A stretch of 64,000 bases of DNA from Prauserella aidingensis (GTDB lineage: Bacteria > Actinomycetota > Actinomycetes > Mycobacteriales > Pseudonocardiaceae). Location: contig NZ_JAMTCN010000012.1 of NCBI RefSeq assembly GCF_024171865.1, positions 62,001 to 126,000 on the forward strand, in the 5' to 3' direction. Under the pieces are notes generated by a model. That model saw nothing but the letters and a program-made list of their open reading frames with translations. It did no database searches and was not told the DNA's origin. Of the stretch, positions 1 to 9,631 are shown piece after piece (the first letter of the stretch is position 1; each line of letters opens with the position of its first letter). The translations under genes were made by a program, and so were the position numbers.

Positions 1-1
1 C

Positions 2-493
2 ACGGCCCCGCGCTCCCACTGCCCCATCAACCTGTCCCTGGAGATCTTCGGGGACCGGTGGACCCTGCTGGTGCTGCGCGACATCGTCTTCGCGGGCAAG
101 CGCCACTATCGCGAGTTGCTCACCTGCGACGAAGGCATTTCCACCAACATCCTGGCCGACCGACTGAAGACGCTCCTGCACCACGGACTCCTCACCCGCG
201 CCGACGACCCCGGCCACAAGCAGAAGGCGATCTACAGTCTCACCGAACGCGCCATCGACCTGGTACCGGCGCTCGTCCAGATCGGGGTCTGGGGCAGGCG
301 GCATCTCGACGCCGACGAGGACCTGAGCCTCTACGCCGACGTCCTCGACCGCGGCGGACCCGCACTGTGGGAGAGCTTCATGGACGACCTCCGCGAAACA
401 CACCTCGGCGCCGCGGCCCGTCACCATGACCCCGGCCACGGGCCGTCGTTCGCGCTCGCCGTCGAACAGGCCACCGCCGCACCCGAAGCCTGA
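2..493 (+). CDS. HxlR-family transcriptional regulator (5' end outside window)
   Basis: This is most of an HxlR-type winged-helix DNA-binding protein. Reading in frame from base 2 gives RSHCPINLSLEIFGDRW followed by TLLVLRDIVFAGKRHYREL, the standard opening of the family, so only a few N-terminal residues lie outside the window. The HTH continues with STNILADRLKTLLHHGLL and a beta-wing ending in YSLTERAIDLVPAL. The Cys in the SHCPI motif is the residue that senses thiol or aldehyde stress in some relatives; that role here is inference. The target is unknown. The alcohol dehydrogenase next door is on the opposite strand and converges on it. Confidence 0.9.
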   Translation, partial: TAPRSHCPINLSLEIFGDRWTLLVLRDIVFAGKRHYRELLTCDEGISTNILADRLKTLLHHGLLTRADDPGHKQKAIYSLTERAIDLVPALVQIGVWGRRHLDADEDLSLYADVLDRGGPALWESFMDDLRETHLGAAARHHDPGHGPSFALAVEQATAAPEA

Positions 494-524
494 ACCACCG
501 CGACAGCACCGGCGCGCGGATGAT

Positions 525-1574
525 TCAGCCGGGCAGTTCGACGACGGTCATCCCCGTGCCCGTGGTCGGCGCGTCCATGGCGGCCAGCGCGGCGGGCGCC
601 TCGGCCAGGCCGATGGTCCGGCCAATCAGGTCCTCGGGCCGCAACCGGCCGTCGGCGAGCATGCCCAGCAGCTGCGGATAGTCGCGTGCGGGCATGCCGT
701 GCGAACCGTAGATCTCCAGTTCCTGCGCGGTGACGACGTCCATCGGGATCGGAGGCGTCGCACCCTCGCCGAACAACAGGCCGACCTGCACGTGCCTGCC
801 CCGGCGGCGCAGGCCGCGCACCGACGAGAGGCAGGTGCCGGCCGAACCGAAGGCGTCGAGCGACACGTGCGCGCCGCCGCCGGTGAGTTCACGAACGGCC
901 GCCGCGGTCTCGGCGGGTCCGGACGCCGACGAGTCGACGACCGCCTGCGCGCCGAGGCTCCTGGCGGCCTCGAGGGGCGCATCGGCGACGTCGACGGCGA
1001 GCACCCGCGCGCCCAGCGCGACCCCGATCTGCACCGCGGACAGGCCCACGCCGCCACAGCCGTGTACCGCCAGCCACTCCCCCGGCCCGACCCCGCCGTG
1101 GGCCGTCACGGCGCGGAAGGCCGTCGCGAACCGGCAACCGAGCGAGGCCGCCGCCGTGAAGCCGACGGCGTCGGGCAGCTCCACGAGGTTCAGATCCGCG
1201 GCGTGCAGCACCACCCGCTCGGCGTAGGACCCCGGCCCGGTGAACCCCGGCTGCGTCTGGTGCGGGCACACCTGCGCCTCGCCCGCGGCGCAGTACTCGC
1301 ACCGGCCGCAACCGCACACGAACGGCACCGTCACGCGCGCTCCGGGCTGCCACCGGGTGACCTCCGGGCCGACCTCCGTGACCACTCCGGCCAGTTCGTG
1401 ACCGGGAATCTGCGGCAGCGGCACCTGCTCGTGACCCTTCCAGGCGTGCCAGTCCGACCGGCACACCCCGGTGGCACGCACGGCGACCACCACACCGTCC
1501 GGCGGGCACTCCGGCTCCGGGACGTCGGAGAGCACGGGCGGTTCGCCGTAACCGGCGTAGACGACGGCCTGCAT
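525..1574 (-). CDS. Zinc-dependent alcohol dehydrogenase (MDR family)
   Basis: A 349-residue medium-chain dehydrogenase/reductase, expected to oxidise an alcohol or reduce an aldehyde with NAD(P). The N-terminal GroES-like part has the catalytic zinc motif (GVCRSDWHAWKGHE, then PGHELAGVV) and a four-cysteine structural zinc site (CGCGRCEYCAAGEAQVC). The Rossmann part contains the nucleotide motif GCGGVGLSAVQIG. The frame is open further upstream, but the start MQAVVYAGYGEP matches the family N-terminus, so the ATG at 1574 is chosen. The substrate cannot be told from sequence. It stands alone between an HxlR gene and an RraA-like gene; the latter reads in the same direction 94 bases upstream. 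Confidence 0.9.
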   Translation of the reverse strand: MQAVVYAGYGEPPVLSDVPEPECPPDGVVVAVRATGVCRSDWHAWKGHEQVPLPQIPGHELAGVVTEVGPEVTRWQPGARVTVPFVCGCGRCEYCAAGEAQVCPHQTQPGFTGPGSYAERVVLHAADLNLVELPDAVGFTAAASLGCRFATAFRAVTAHGGVGPGEWLAVHGCGGVGLSAVQIGVALGARVLAVDVADAPLEAARSLGAQAVVDSSASGPAETAAAVRELTGGGAHVSLDAFGSAGTCLSSVRGLRRRGRHVQVGLLFGEGATPPIPMDVVTAQELEIYGSHGMPARDYPQLLGMLADGRLRPEDLIGRTIGLAEAPAALAAMDAPTTGTGMTVVELPG

Positions 1575-1667
1575 GCCGCCAGTCTGACCGCACCGCCACG
1601 CCACCTCGCGCGCGGCCCACCCGGCAGGGCGCCGGATCACGCGACCCGGCACCGAGCACACGGCCGA

Positions 1668-2159
1668 TCAGGACCGCGGCAGCAGCACCACGCCGTCGTC
1701 GTCGGCGTACAGCGTGTCGCCGGGGTGGAAGGTGACGCCGCCGAAGCCGACCGGAATGTCGACCTCCCCGACACCGTCCTTGCTGCTCTTGCGCGGATTC
1801 GTGCCGAGCGCCTTGACGCCCAGCGGCAACCCGCCCAGCACCGCCGAATCCCGCACCGCGCCGTTGACGATCAGGCCCGCCCAGCCGTTGCGCACGGCCG
1901 CGCCGGCGATCAAGTCACCCGTCAACGCCGTGTGCAGCGACCCACGGCCGTCGACGACGAGCACGCAGCCCTCACCGTCCGAGTTCAGCAGCTGCTTGAC
2001 CAGGCCGTTGTCCTGGTGACACGACACCGTTCGCACCCTGCCCGAGAACTCCCGGTGCGAGCCGAACTGCCGGAACTGCGTATCGCACACGCGCAGCGCC
2101 TCGCCGTACTCGTCGACGAGGTCTGCCGTACTCCTCACGTCACTCACGCGGGACATCAT
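1668..2159 (-). CDS. RraA family protein (RNase E activity regulator / HMG-aldolase fold)
   Basis: A protein of about 163 residues of the RraA family. It begins [19 protein letters not shown] and contains the family core [32 protein letters not shown] and the C-terminal [17 protein letters not shown]. Family members either bind RNase E-type ribonucleases and inhibit them, or act as 4-hydroxy-4-methyl-2-oxoglutarate aldolases using a divalent metal. The conserved Gly-Asp/Arg-Asp residues of the aldolase site are present (GD near LTGD, RD near AVRDS), so both roles remain open. The frame extends upstream to 2234, but homology starts at one of the two adjacent ATGs at 2159/2156. Confidence 0.85.
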   Translation of the reverse strand: MMSRVSDVRSTADLVDEYGEALRVCDTQFRQFGSHREFSGRVRTVSCHQDNGLVKQLLNSDGEGCVLVVDGRGSLHTALTGDLIAGAAVRNGWAGLIVNGAVRDSAVLGGLPLGVKALGTNPRKSSKDGVGEVDIPVGFGGVTFHPGDTLYADDDGVVLLPRS

Positions 2160-2275
2160 GACCACCGCCCGCACGTCCGGTCCGCCCGGGGAGGCGCACG
2201 CCACACGCAGCCCACGGCGGGCCGCGCCCTCCACGGTGTCACCGGGCCGGGCGTCGGCGGCACTCAGCGGTGTCG

Positions 2276-2485
2276 TCAGTGCTCCGCGGTGTCCCGCTCG
2301 TCGTCGGCGACGGCCTTCCCCGACGCCTCGCGCATCTCGATCAGCTCGGTCACCCAGTCGCCCGTCTCGCGTGCGACGTCGCGCACGGCGCCCGTGATGA
2401 TCCCGGCGATGTTGCCGACGTGCGACGCCGCCTGCTCGGTCAGCACCTGCACCGTGTCCTTGCCCGCTTCGAATCGGCCGACCAT
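2276..2485 (-). CDS. Small hypothetical protein, 69 residues
   Basis: A short acidic, helix-prone protein ([19 protein letters not shown] at the start, DDERDTAEH at the end) with no recognised domain. A good ribosome binding site (GAAGGAG) lies seven bases before the ATG, and coding bias matches the surroundings, so I treat it as a real gene. It sits 30 bases upstream of nothing in its own direction other than the end of the desaturase gene (stop at 2516), so it could be co-transcribed with the desaturase operon. Amphipathic periodicity suggests a peripheral helix, but no function can be assigned. Confidence 0.6.
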   Translation of the reverse strand: MVGRFEAGKDTVQVLTEQAASHVGNIAGIITGAVRDVARETGDWVTELIEMREASGKAVADDERDTAEH

Positions 2486-2515
2486 GTCACCGCTCCTTCG
2501 TCGTGCCTGCGGGCC

Positions 2516-3634
2516 TCACGCCGCAGCAGGTGTCCGGTCGCGCTCGACTGTAGCCGGTTCCGGCGTGGAGTCCCCGCTGCCGGGAAGCGCGAACTTGACG
2601 ATCTTCTTCGCCACGGACCACAACTGTTTGCGCAACGGACCGGTGTGGTACGGCAGGCCGTACTTCTCGCAGATCGCCCGCACCTCACCGGCGATCTGCG
2701 GATACCGCCGCGCCGGGATGTCCGGGAACAGGTGGTGCTCGATCTGGTGCGAAAGGTTCCCGGACAGGACGTGGAACAGCGCGCCGCCGGTGATGTTGGC
2801 CGAACCGAGGATCTGCCGCAGGTACCACTGCCCCCTGGTCTCGTGCTCGGTCTCCTCCTCGGAGAAGCTCTCGACGTCGGCCGGGAAGTGCCCGCAGAAG
2901 ATGATGCCGAAGGCCCACAGGTTGCGCGTCAGGTTGGCCGCGGCGTTGCCCGCGAACGTCAGCGGCGCCAGCGGCCCGGTCAGCAGCGGGAACAGCACGT
3001 AGTCCTTGCCGATCTGCGTGCCCATCTTGCGGCCGATGCGGCGGCGCTCCTCGCGGAACTCGGACCACTTGCGCTCGCCCTTGACGACCCGGTCGACCTC
3101 GAGGTCGTGCAGCATGACGCCCCACTGGAAGAAGATCGCCAGCAGCGTCGCGTACACCGGGTTGCCGAGGTAGTACGGGTGCCACCGCTGCGCCGGATCG
3201 ATACGCAGGATGCCGTAACCGACGTCGCGATCCTTGTCGACGATGTTGGTGTAGGTGTGGTGGATGTAGTTGTGGGAGTGCCGCCAGTTCTCGGCGGGCG
3301 CCACGTTGTCCCATTCGAACCGCTGCGAGCTCAGTGCCGGGTCACGCGTCCAGTCGTACTGACCGTGCATGACGTTGTGGCCGATCTCCATGTTGTCGAG
3401 GATCTTCGCCAGCGACAGTGCGCCCACACCCGCGAGCCAGGCGGGCGGGAAGAACCCGGCGTACATCAGCGCCCTGCCGGTGACCTCGAGGCCGCGCTGG
3501 GTCTTGATGACGTTGTGGATGTACTCGACGTCGGCGGCACCGAGGTCGGCGACGATCCGAGCGCGCAGCTCGTCCATCTCGCGGCCGAACTCCTCGACCT
3601 GTTCCGGCGTCAGCCGGTCCTGCAAGCCCGTCAT
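2516..3634 (-). CDS. Membrane fatty acyl-CoA desaturase (DesA3/linoleoyl-CoA desaturase-like)
   Basis: A 372-residue integral-membrane di-iron desaturase that should introduce a double bond into long acyl-CoA chains. All three histidine boxes are visible: GHNVMH, RHSHNYIHH and the front-end-type QIEHH. Hydrophobic stretches lie around ALMYAGFFPPAWLAGVGAL, YATLLAIFFQWGVML and NLWAFGIIFCG. The start at 3634 (MTGLQDRLTPEQ) is taken because upstream sequence in this frame is the neighbouring gene read in another frame. The gene follows a ferredoxin reductase with an 11-base gap, the same pairing as mycobacterial Rv3230c-DesA3 and pseudomonad DesC-DesB, so the two are likely an electron-transfer unit. 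Confidence 0.93.
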   Translation of the reverse strand: MTGLQDRLTPEQVEEFGREMDELRARIVADLGAADVEYIHNVIKTQRGLEVTGRALMYAGFFPPAWLAGVGALSLAKILDNMEIGHNVMHGQYDWTRDPALSSQRFEWDNVAPAENWRHSHNYIHHTYTNIVDKDRDVGYGILRIDPAQRWHPYYLGNPVYATLLAIFFQWGVMLHDLEVDRVVKGERKWSEFREERRRIGRKMGTQIGKDYVLFPLLTGPLAPLTFAGNAAANLTRNLWAFGIIFCGHFPADVESFSEEETEHETRGQWYLRQILGSANITGGALFHVLSGNLSHQIEHHLFPDIPARRYPQIAGEVRAICEKYGLPYHTGPLRKQLWSVAKKIVKFALPGSGDSTPEPATVERDRTPAAA

Positions 3635-3644
3635 GGGGTGGCTC

Positions 3645-4742
3645 CTAACAGTCGATGTCGACGTCACCGGCCGCGGCGGTGACGCACAGCTGGATTTCCT
3701 CGTCGTCCTCGGCGGACTCCCCGCCCGACGCGGTGCGCACGACCCCGGAGACCTTGCGTTGAGTACACGAGAAGCAGATGCCCATGCGGCAGCCGTGGTC
3801 GGGCGACAGTCCGGCGTCCTCCGCCTGTTCAAGCAGCGTCCTGCCGTCGTTCGCCACGTCCACCCCACTGCGTGTGAAGCGGATACGACCGCCCGCCTCG
3901 GACGCGGCGACCGTCAGTACCGGCGGCGTGAACTCCTCGGTGTGCAGCTGCCCGGCGATCCCGGCATCGGCGTAGAGCGTGCGCACGGCCTCCATCAGCG
4001 GCGGTGGGCCGCAGAGATACGTGGTGGCGCGGGCGAACCACGGTGCGACGCGGCGGAGATGGTCCGCGGTGAAGTGGCCGTCGGCCGCCGTGTGCCGCAC
4101 GTGAATGCGCACCCCACGCCGCGACGCGAGCTCGTCCAGCTCCTCCGCGTACGGCATGTCGGCCGGCGTCCGCGCGTAGTACAGCAGTGACACCTCGCCC
4201 GGATACCGTTCGTCAACCAGCGTCCGCAGCATCGACAGCACCGGTGTGATGCCGCTGCCTCCCGCGATGAGCACGATCGAGTCCGGCCGCTGCTCGGGCA
4301 GTGCGAACGTGCCGTCGGCATGCGAGAGCCCGAGCACCATGCCCACGTGGCCGTGTTCGTGCAGGTGGCGTGAGACCAGTCCGCCCTCGTGAGCCTTGAC
4401 GGTGAACTCCAGCTCACCGTCGCGGTGCGCACTGCCGGCCGGCGAGTAGCACCGTGTGCGCCGCACGCCGTCGATGTCGACGGTGACGCGCACGAACTGC
4501 CCGGCGGCGAACCCCTGCCATGCCCGACTCGGGCGCACCGTGAGCGTGATCGAGTCCCTCGTCGGCCTGCGCAGGGCGACAACCTCGCCGCGGATCTCCC
4601 TGCGCACCAGCATCGGATCGATCAGCTCGAGGTAGCGGTCGACCCCGTGCGGGGTCAGCAGCCGCTCCGCCAGCGACGCGAGCGAGGAGGCCTGCGTTCC
4701 CGACCGGGCCGCCGCACGCCGCACCGCTGCGCGTATCGCCAT
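3645..4742 (-). CDS. Ferredoxin reductase with C-terminal [2Fe-2S] domain, electron donor to the desaturase
   Basis: A 365-residue flavin reductase with the order FAD-binding, NAD(P)-binding, plant-type ferredoxin. Visible motifs are RCYSPAGS (flavin), IAGGSGITPVLSML and TYLCGPPPLMEAV (nicotinamide), and CRMGICFSC with a fourth Cys in IQLCVT (iron-sulfur ligands, C-x4-C-x2-C...C). It would pass electrons from NADPH to the desaturase encoded directly downstream. The ATG at 4742 is chosen; an upstream Met in the same frame would overlap the operator at 4759-4776. The gene diverges from a TetR repressor, and the shared promoter region carries a palindrome expected to switch both units. Confidence 0.92.
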   Translation of the reverse strand: MAIRAAVRRAAARSGTQASSLASLAERLLTPHGVDRYLELIDPMLVRREIRGEVVALRRPTRDSITLTVRPSRAWQGFAAGQFVRVTVDIDGVRRTRCYSPAGSAHRDGELEFTVKAHEGGLVSRHLHEHGHVGMVLGLSHADGTFALPEQRPDSIVLIAGGSGITPVLSMLRTLVDERYPGEVSLLYYARTPADMPYAEELDELASRRGVRIHVRHTAADGHFTADHLRRVAPWFARATTYLCGPPPLMEAVRTLYADAGIAGQLHTEEFTPPVLTVAASEAGGRIRFTRSGVDVANDGRTLLEQAEDAGLSPDHGCRMGICFSCTQRKVSGVVRTASGGESAEDDEEIQLCVTAAAGDVDIDC

Positions 4743-4758
4743 GTCACGCCTCCGATTC

Positions 4759-4776
4759 AGTGAACGACTGTACACT
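4759..4776. promoter_or_regulatory. FabR/DesT-type operator between reductase-desaturase and TetR genes
   Basis: The 18 bases AGTGAACGACTGTACACT form an interrupted palindrome with half-sites AGTG-AC and GT-CACT. This is the same general form as the operators described for the FabR and DesT repressors of unsaturated fatty acid genes. It lies 17 bases upstream of the reductase ATG and about 90 bases before the TetR start, so binding would block the reductase-desaturase promoter and may autoregulate the repressor. Confidence 0.75.
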
Positions 4777-4865
4777 CAATATTGGAGACGATCACCGGGA
4801 GGCGCAAGGTGGACAGGGCCGATGTGAACGGGGTTACAGCGCGGGCCGACGTATGCTCGAAGGCC

Positions 4866-5483
4866 ATGACGGCACCGGAGACCCGCAACGAGCGCAAGGA
4901 ACGGACGCGCCGCGCGCTGCTCGACGCCGCACTGGGGCTGGCGTCCGAGCGGGGATTCGCCGGACTGAGCCTGCGGGAGATCACCAAGCAGGCCGGGGTC
5001 GTGCCGACGGCGTTCTACCGCCATTTCGAGTCGATGGACGAACTCGGCGTCACGCTCGTCGAGGAGTCGATGCGCACGCTGCGGACAATGATCCGCGGTG
5101 CACGCAACACCCCCGACGGTTCGGCAGACCTCATCCGCGCGTCGGTCCGGACGCTCTCGGAGCACGTGCGTTCACACGAGGAGCACTACTGGTTCCTGGT
5201 GCGGGAACGCTACGGCGGCACCGGCGCCGTGCGCCAAACCATCGGCGTGGAGCTGAAACTCCTGGCCGGAGAGCTGGCCGTGGATCTCGCGCGGTTCGAC
5301 CGTCTGCGCGACTGGTCCACCGAAGACCTGCACATGCTGGCCGACCTCATCGTGTCCGCGATGCTCGCGACCGCGCTCGAACTGCTGGAGGCGCCCCCCG
5401 GCGCGACGGCGGAGATCACGGCCGAAGCCGAGCGGCAGCTGCGCCTGATCTTCCTCGGCGTCCCGCACTGGCGCACCACCTGA
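4866..5483 (+). CDS. TetR-family repressor, FabR/DesT-like
   Basis: A 205-residue TetR protein. The N-terminal helix-turn-helix runs from ERTRRALLDAALGLASERG to VVPTAFYRHFESMDELG. The stretch PTAFYRHFESMDELGVTLVE followed by LRTMIRGAR is typical of the FabR/DesT subgroup, which senses saturated versus unsaturated acyl-CoA and controls desaturases. The ATG at 4866 is preferred over an in-frame ATG at 4782 because homology starts at RNERKERTRR. The gene diverges from the desaturase operon with a matching palindrome between them, so the regulator and its target are both visible. Acyl-CoA as ligand is inferred from the family. Confidence 0.92.
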   Translation: MTAPETRNERKERTRRALLDAALGLASERGFAGLSLREITKQAGVVPTAFYRHFESMDELGVTLVEESMRTLRTMIRGARNTPDGSADLIRASVRTLSEHVRSHEEHYWFLVRERYGGTGAVRQTIGVELKLLAGELAVDLARFDRLRDWSTEDLHMLADLIVSAMLATALELLEAPPGATAEITAEAERQLRLIFLGVPHWRTT

Positions 5484-5496
5484 GAACACGCGAAAA

Positions 5497-5549
5497 GCCC
5501 CCAAGGGCACTTTGGTTGCATTGAGTGCAACCAAAGTGCCCTTGGGGGC
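5497..5549. repeat. Dispersed palindrome, copy 1 (perfect); probable bidirectional terminator
   Basis: A perfect inverted repeat of two 24-base arms around the loop TTGAG. The left arm begins GCCCCCAAGGGCAC and the right arm ends GTGCCCTTGGGGGC. It lies between the converging tetR and copA genes and can end transcription from both sides. Close relatives occur at 57451-57501 and 61509-61562, with the loop region GCATTGA conserved, so this is a member of a repeat family and not just a chance terminator. Confidence 0.9.
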
Positions 5550-5562
5550 GTGCAGGAGCCGC

Positions 5563-7866
<2,304 letters not shown>

Positions 7867-7907
7867 CGCCGCCTCCTTCACAGGTCGTCCCTCGCGGGCA
7901 CGCGGCC

Positions 7908-8114
7908 TCACGCGGTCAGCGTGTACCCGGCTTCCTCCACCGCGGAGCGCACCGCGTCGTCGGACAGTTCGGCGTCACTGCTCACCGTCACGGCCCCTGT
8001 CTCGAGGTCGACGTTCACGCCCTGGACACCGTCGAGCTCACCGACCTCCTCGGTCACCGATGCCACGCAGTGCTGGCAGGTCATACCCGTCACGGTGTAG
8101 GTCTTCTCGAACAT
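7908..8114 (-). CDS. copZ: Copper chaperone CopZ (HMA domain)
   Basis: A 68-residue single heavy-metal-associated domain with the ferredoxin-like fold. The metal motif is GMTCQHC at residues 9-15, followed by the usual pattern [14 protein letters not shown] and EEAGYTL. It binds Cu(I) in the cytoplasm and hands it to the N-terminal domain of CopA. The gene lies between csoR and copA on the same strand with small gaps (42 bases both ways), so the three are almost certainly one operon. Confidence 0.95.
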   Translation of the reverse strand: MFEKTYTVTGMTCQHCVASVTEEVGELDGVQGVNVDLETGAVTVSSDAELSDDAVRSAVEEAGYTLTA

Positions 8115-8156
8115 CTCGACTCATCCCTCCTGTGGAAATTCCCTGTGGTGTCACGG

Positions 8157-8438
8157 TCACGAGCGCACGAGGCGGGCGATCGCCTCACTGGCCTCGCGCA
8201 CCTTCTCGTCGGCGGCGTCGCCGCCCTCGGCGACGGCTTCCGCGACGCAGTGCTTCAGATGCTCGTCCAGCAGGCCGAGCGACAGTGACTGCAGCGCCTT
8301 CGTCGCGGCCGAGACCTGCGTGAGGATGTCGATGCAGTATTCGTCGTCGTCGACCATCCGTTGCAGCCCGCGGATCTGCCCTTCGATCCGGCGCAGCCGC
8401 TTCAGGTAGGCGTCCTTGTCGCCGCTGTAGCCCCGCAT
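8157..8438 (-). CDS. csoR: Copper-sensing repressor CsoR
   Basis: A 93-residue all-helical repressor of the CsoR/RcnR family. The Cu(I) ligands are visible as Cys35 (DDEYCIDIL), His60 and Cys64 (LLDEHLKHC), and the N-terminal DNA-binding helices contain YLKRLRRIEGQIRGLQRM. When Cu(I) binds, the tetramer releases DNA and the operon is expressed. The gene leads the csoR-copZ-copA operon, so it controls its own synthesis. A C-rich candidate operator lies 34 bases upstream of the start at 8472-8490. Confidence 0.95.
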   Translation of the reverse strand: MRGYSGDKDAYLKRLRRIEGQIRGLQRMVDDDEYCIDILTQVSAATKALQSLSLGLLDEHLKHCVAEAVAEGGDAADEKVREASEAIARLVRS

Positions 8439-8471
8439 GACGTCTCTCCTTCGCTTCCGACACCACGACCA

Positions 8472-8490
8472 TATACCCCCTACCCCTATA
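8472..8490. promoter_or_regulatory. Candidate CsoR operator
   Basis: TATACCCCCTACCCCTATA lies just upstream of csoR. A C-tract is flanked by TATA on both sides, which resembles the C/G-tract-with-A/T-flanks operators of the CsoR/RcnR family. It is a near mirror repeat and not a classical GC palindrome, so the assignment rests on position and composition. Confidence 0.5.
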
Positions 8491-8527
8491 CGGCAACTAC
8501 AGGGGCGCTGATCAGCTCAGACACTGA

Positions 8528-8548
8528 ATTGAGCAACCACTACTCAAC
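8528..8548. promoter_or_regulatory. HAIR-like HspR operator upstream of hsp20
   Basis: ATTGAGC, seven bases, then ACTCAAC. The HspR recognition element HAIR is CTTGAGT-N7-ACTCAAG; this site keeps TTGAG and ACTCAA with exactly the N7 spacing. It lies about 90 bases before the hsp20 start. HspR with DnaK as co-repressor would be expected to release it on heat shock. Confidence 0.7.
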
Positions 8549-8634
8549 TTTGGGAACAAACACAGGCGCAACTGTCGTTGGACGGGATGACAGGCCCGAG
8601 CCGCGGGCCTCGAGCCCGAGAAGGGATGAGCGAC

Positions 8635-9075
8635 ATGGCATTCCCGGTTCTGCGCACCCACGCCCCACGCCGGCTGCACACCACGTTCCCGGCCTGGAGC
8701 CCGCTGCGTGAGTTCGACGAGCTCCAGCGGCTGCTGGCCGGCGGCACCGACAGCGCCACGCAGGCCTGGTCACCCGCGGCCGACGTCCGCGAGACCGACG
8801 AGGAGTACGTCGTCGAGATCGAGGTGCCGGGCGTGAAGCGCGACGACATCGCGGTCGACCTGGCCGACGGGGTCCTGACCGTCAGCGGCGAGGTCACCGA
8901 GCGCGACGGCCACTTCCGGCGCCGCACGCGCCGCACGGGCCAGTTCCGGTACGCGGCCACCCTGCCCGAGGGGGTCGACACCGAGCAGGTGGGCGCCGAG
9001 CTCGCCGACGGCGTACTGACCGTGCGCGTGCCGAAGCGGGCCGAGAACGCACCGCGCCGGATCGAGATCACGTGA
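8635..9075 (+). CDS. Hsp20/alpha-crystallin small heat-shock protein
   Basis: A 146-residue ATP-independent holdase. The alpha-crystallin domain runs from about residue 40 to the end, with WSPAADVRETDEEYVVEIEV, PGVKRDDI, and the closing LADGVLTVRVPK containing the C-terminal beta strand. The first 35 residues (MAFPVLRTHAPRR, then FDELQRLL) are the variable N-terminal arm used for oligomerisation. The ATG at 8635 has a GAAGGGA ribosome site eight bases before it; starts at 8578 or 8626 are less likely. An HspR-type operator upstream suggests heat-shock control. A strong terminator follows. Confidence 0.93.
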   Translation: MAFPVLRTHAPRRLHTTFPAWSPLREFDELQRLLAGGTDSATQAWSPAADVRETDEEYVVEIEVPGVKRDDIAVDLADGVLTVSGEVTERDGHFRRRTRRTGQFRYAATLPEGVDTEQVGAELADGVLTVRVPKRAENAPRRIEIT

Positions 9076-9096
9076 CCGACACCACGTGAGGCACAC

Positions 9097-9141
9097 GTGA
9101 GCGGGGCCGGAGTCCGTGACTCGGATTCCGGCCCCGCTCAC
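9097..9141. terminator. Terminator after hsp20
   Basis: Two 20-base arms (left begins GTGAGCGGGGCCGGA) with one mismatch around a five-base loop, 21 bases after the hsp20 stop codon. No U-run follows, as is usual in actinobacteria. Confidence 0.85.
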
Positions 9142-9151
9142 GCTCGGCCGT

Positions 9152-9243
9152 GTTGTGCCGGCACTCACGACGACGTTCACCTACGACTTTTACTCGTGAC
9201 GACGTTCACTCAAGGCGACGTTGTGCCGCCATTCACGACAACG
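9152..9243. repeat. Imperfect direct repeats between hsp20 and the next gene
   Basis: A 24-base segment starting GTTGTGCCG at 9152 recurs at 9220 with 21 of 24 bases identical, and the shorter word TGACGACGTTCAC-like (ACGACGTTCAC) occurs at about 9170 and 9199. The meaning is unknown; it may be duplicated promoter sequence for the small gene that follows. Confidence 0.55.
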
Positions 9244-9272
9244 ACGCCCGTTTCGTCCGTCAATGGACGGCC

Positions 9273-9575
9273 ATGGAACGCGGTCGGTTTGGAAACCACG
9301 CCGCCGGGTACGTGCCGAACATGGTGCACATCCCACAGCAGCAGAACGACTTCGACGCAAGCATGGCCGAACTCGCCGAGGCGGCGCGAGCCGTCGGCAT
9401 TCTCTCCACGGCCCACATGAACAAGGCGGAACTGATCGAGGCGATCAGGCAGCAACAGGAGACGAACGCGGTGTTGCGGGCCGACCGGCGACACCCGGGC
9501 GAGAACCGCGCCCACGAGCGCCGCAGTGAGGAGCACCGCGCCGAACAGCGGCCGACCGCGGGGACGTTCCCCTGA
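9273..9575 (+). CDS. Small protein with SAP/Rho-N-like motif
   Basis: A protein of about 100 residues, hydrophilic and charged at its C-terminus. The central part, MAELAEAARAVGILSTAHMN followed by KAELIEAIRQQQ, looks like the short helix-extended-helix motif found in SAP and Rho N-terminal domains, which bind nucleic acid. No other domain is visible. The ATG at 9273 is chosen for a plausible length; 9321 is also possible, and the frame is open back to 9150. Coding bias is weaker at the 5' end. Function unknown; a role in nucleic-acid binding is inference from the motif alone. Confidence 0.55.
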   Translation: MERGRFGNHAAGYVPNMVHIPQQQNDFDASMAELAEAARAVGILSTAHMNKAELIEAIRQQQETNAVLRADRRHPGENRAHERRSEEHRAEQRPTAGTFP

Positions 9576-9631
9576 CGTTCCGCTCGGCCCGCCGCCCCGC
9601 CGAGGCCGTCACCGCAGGACGGTGAACGGCG

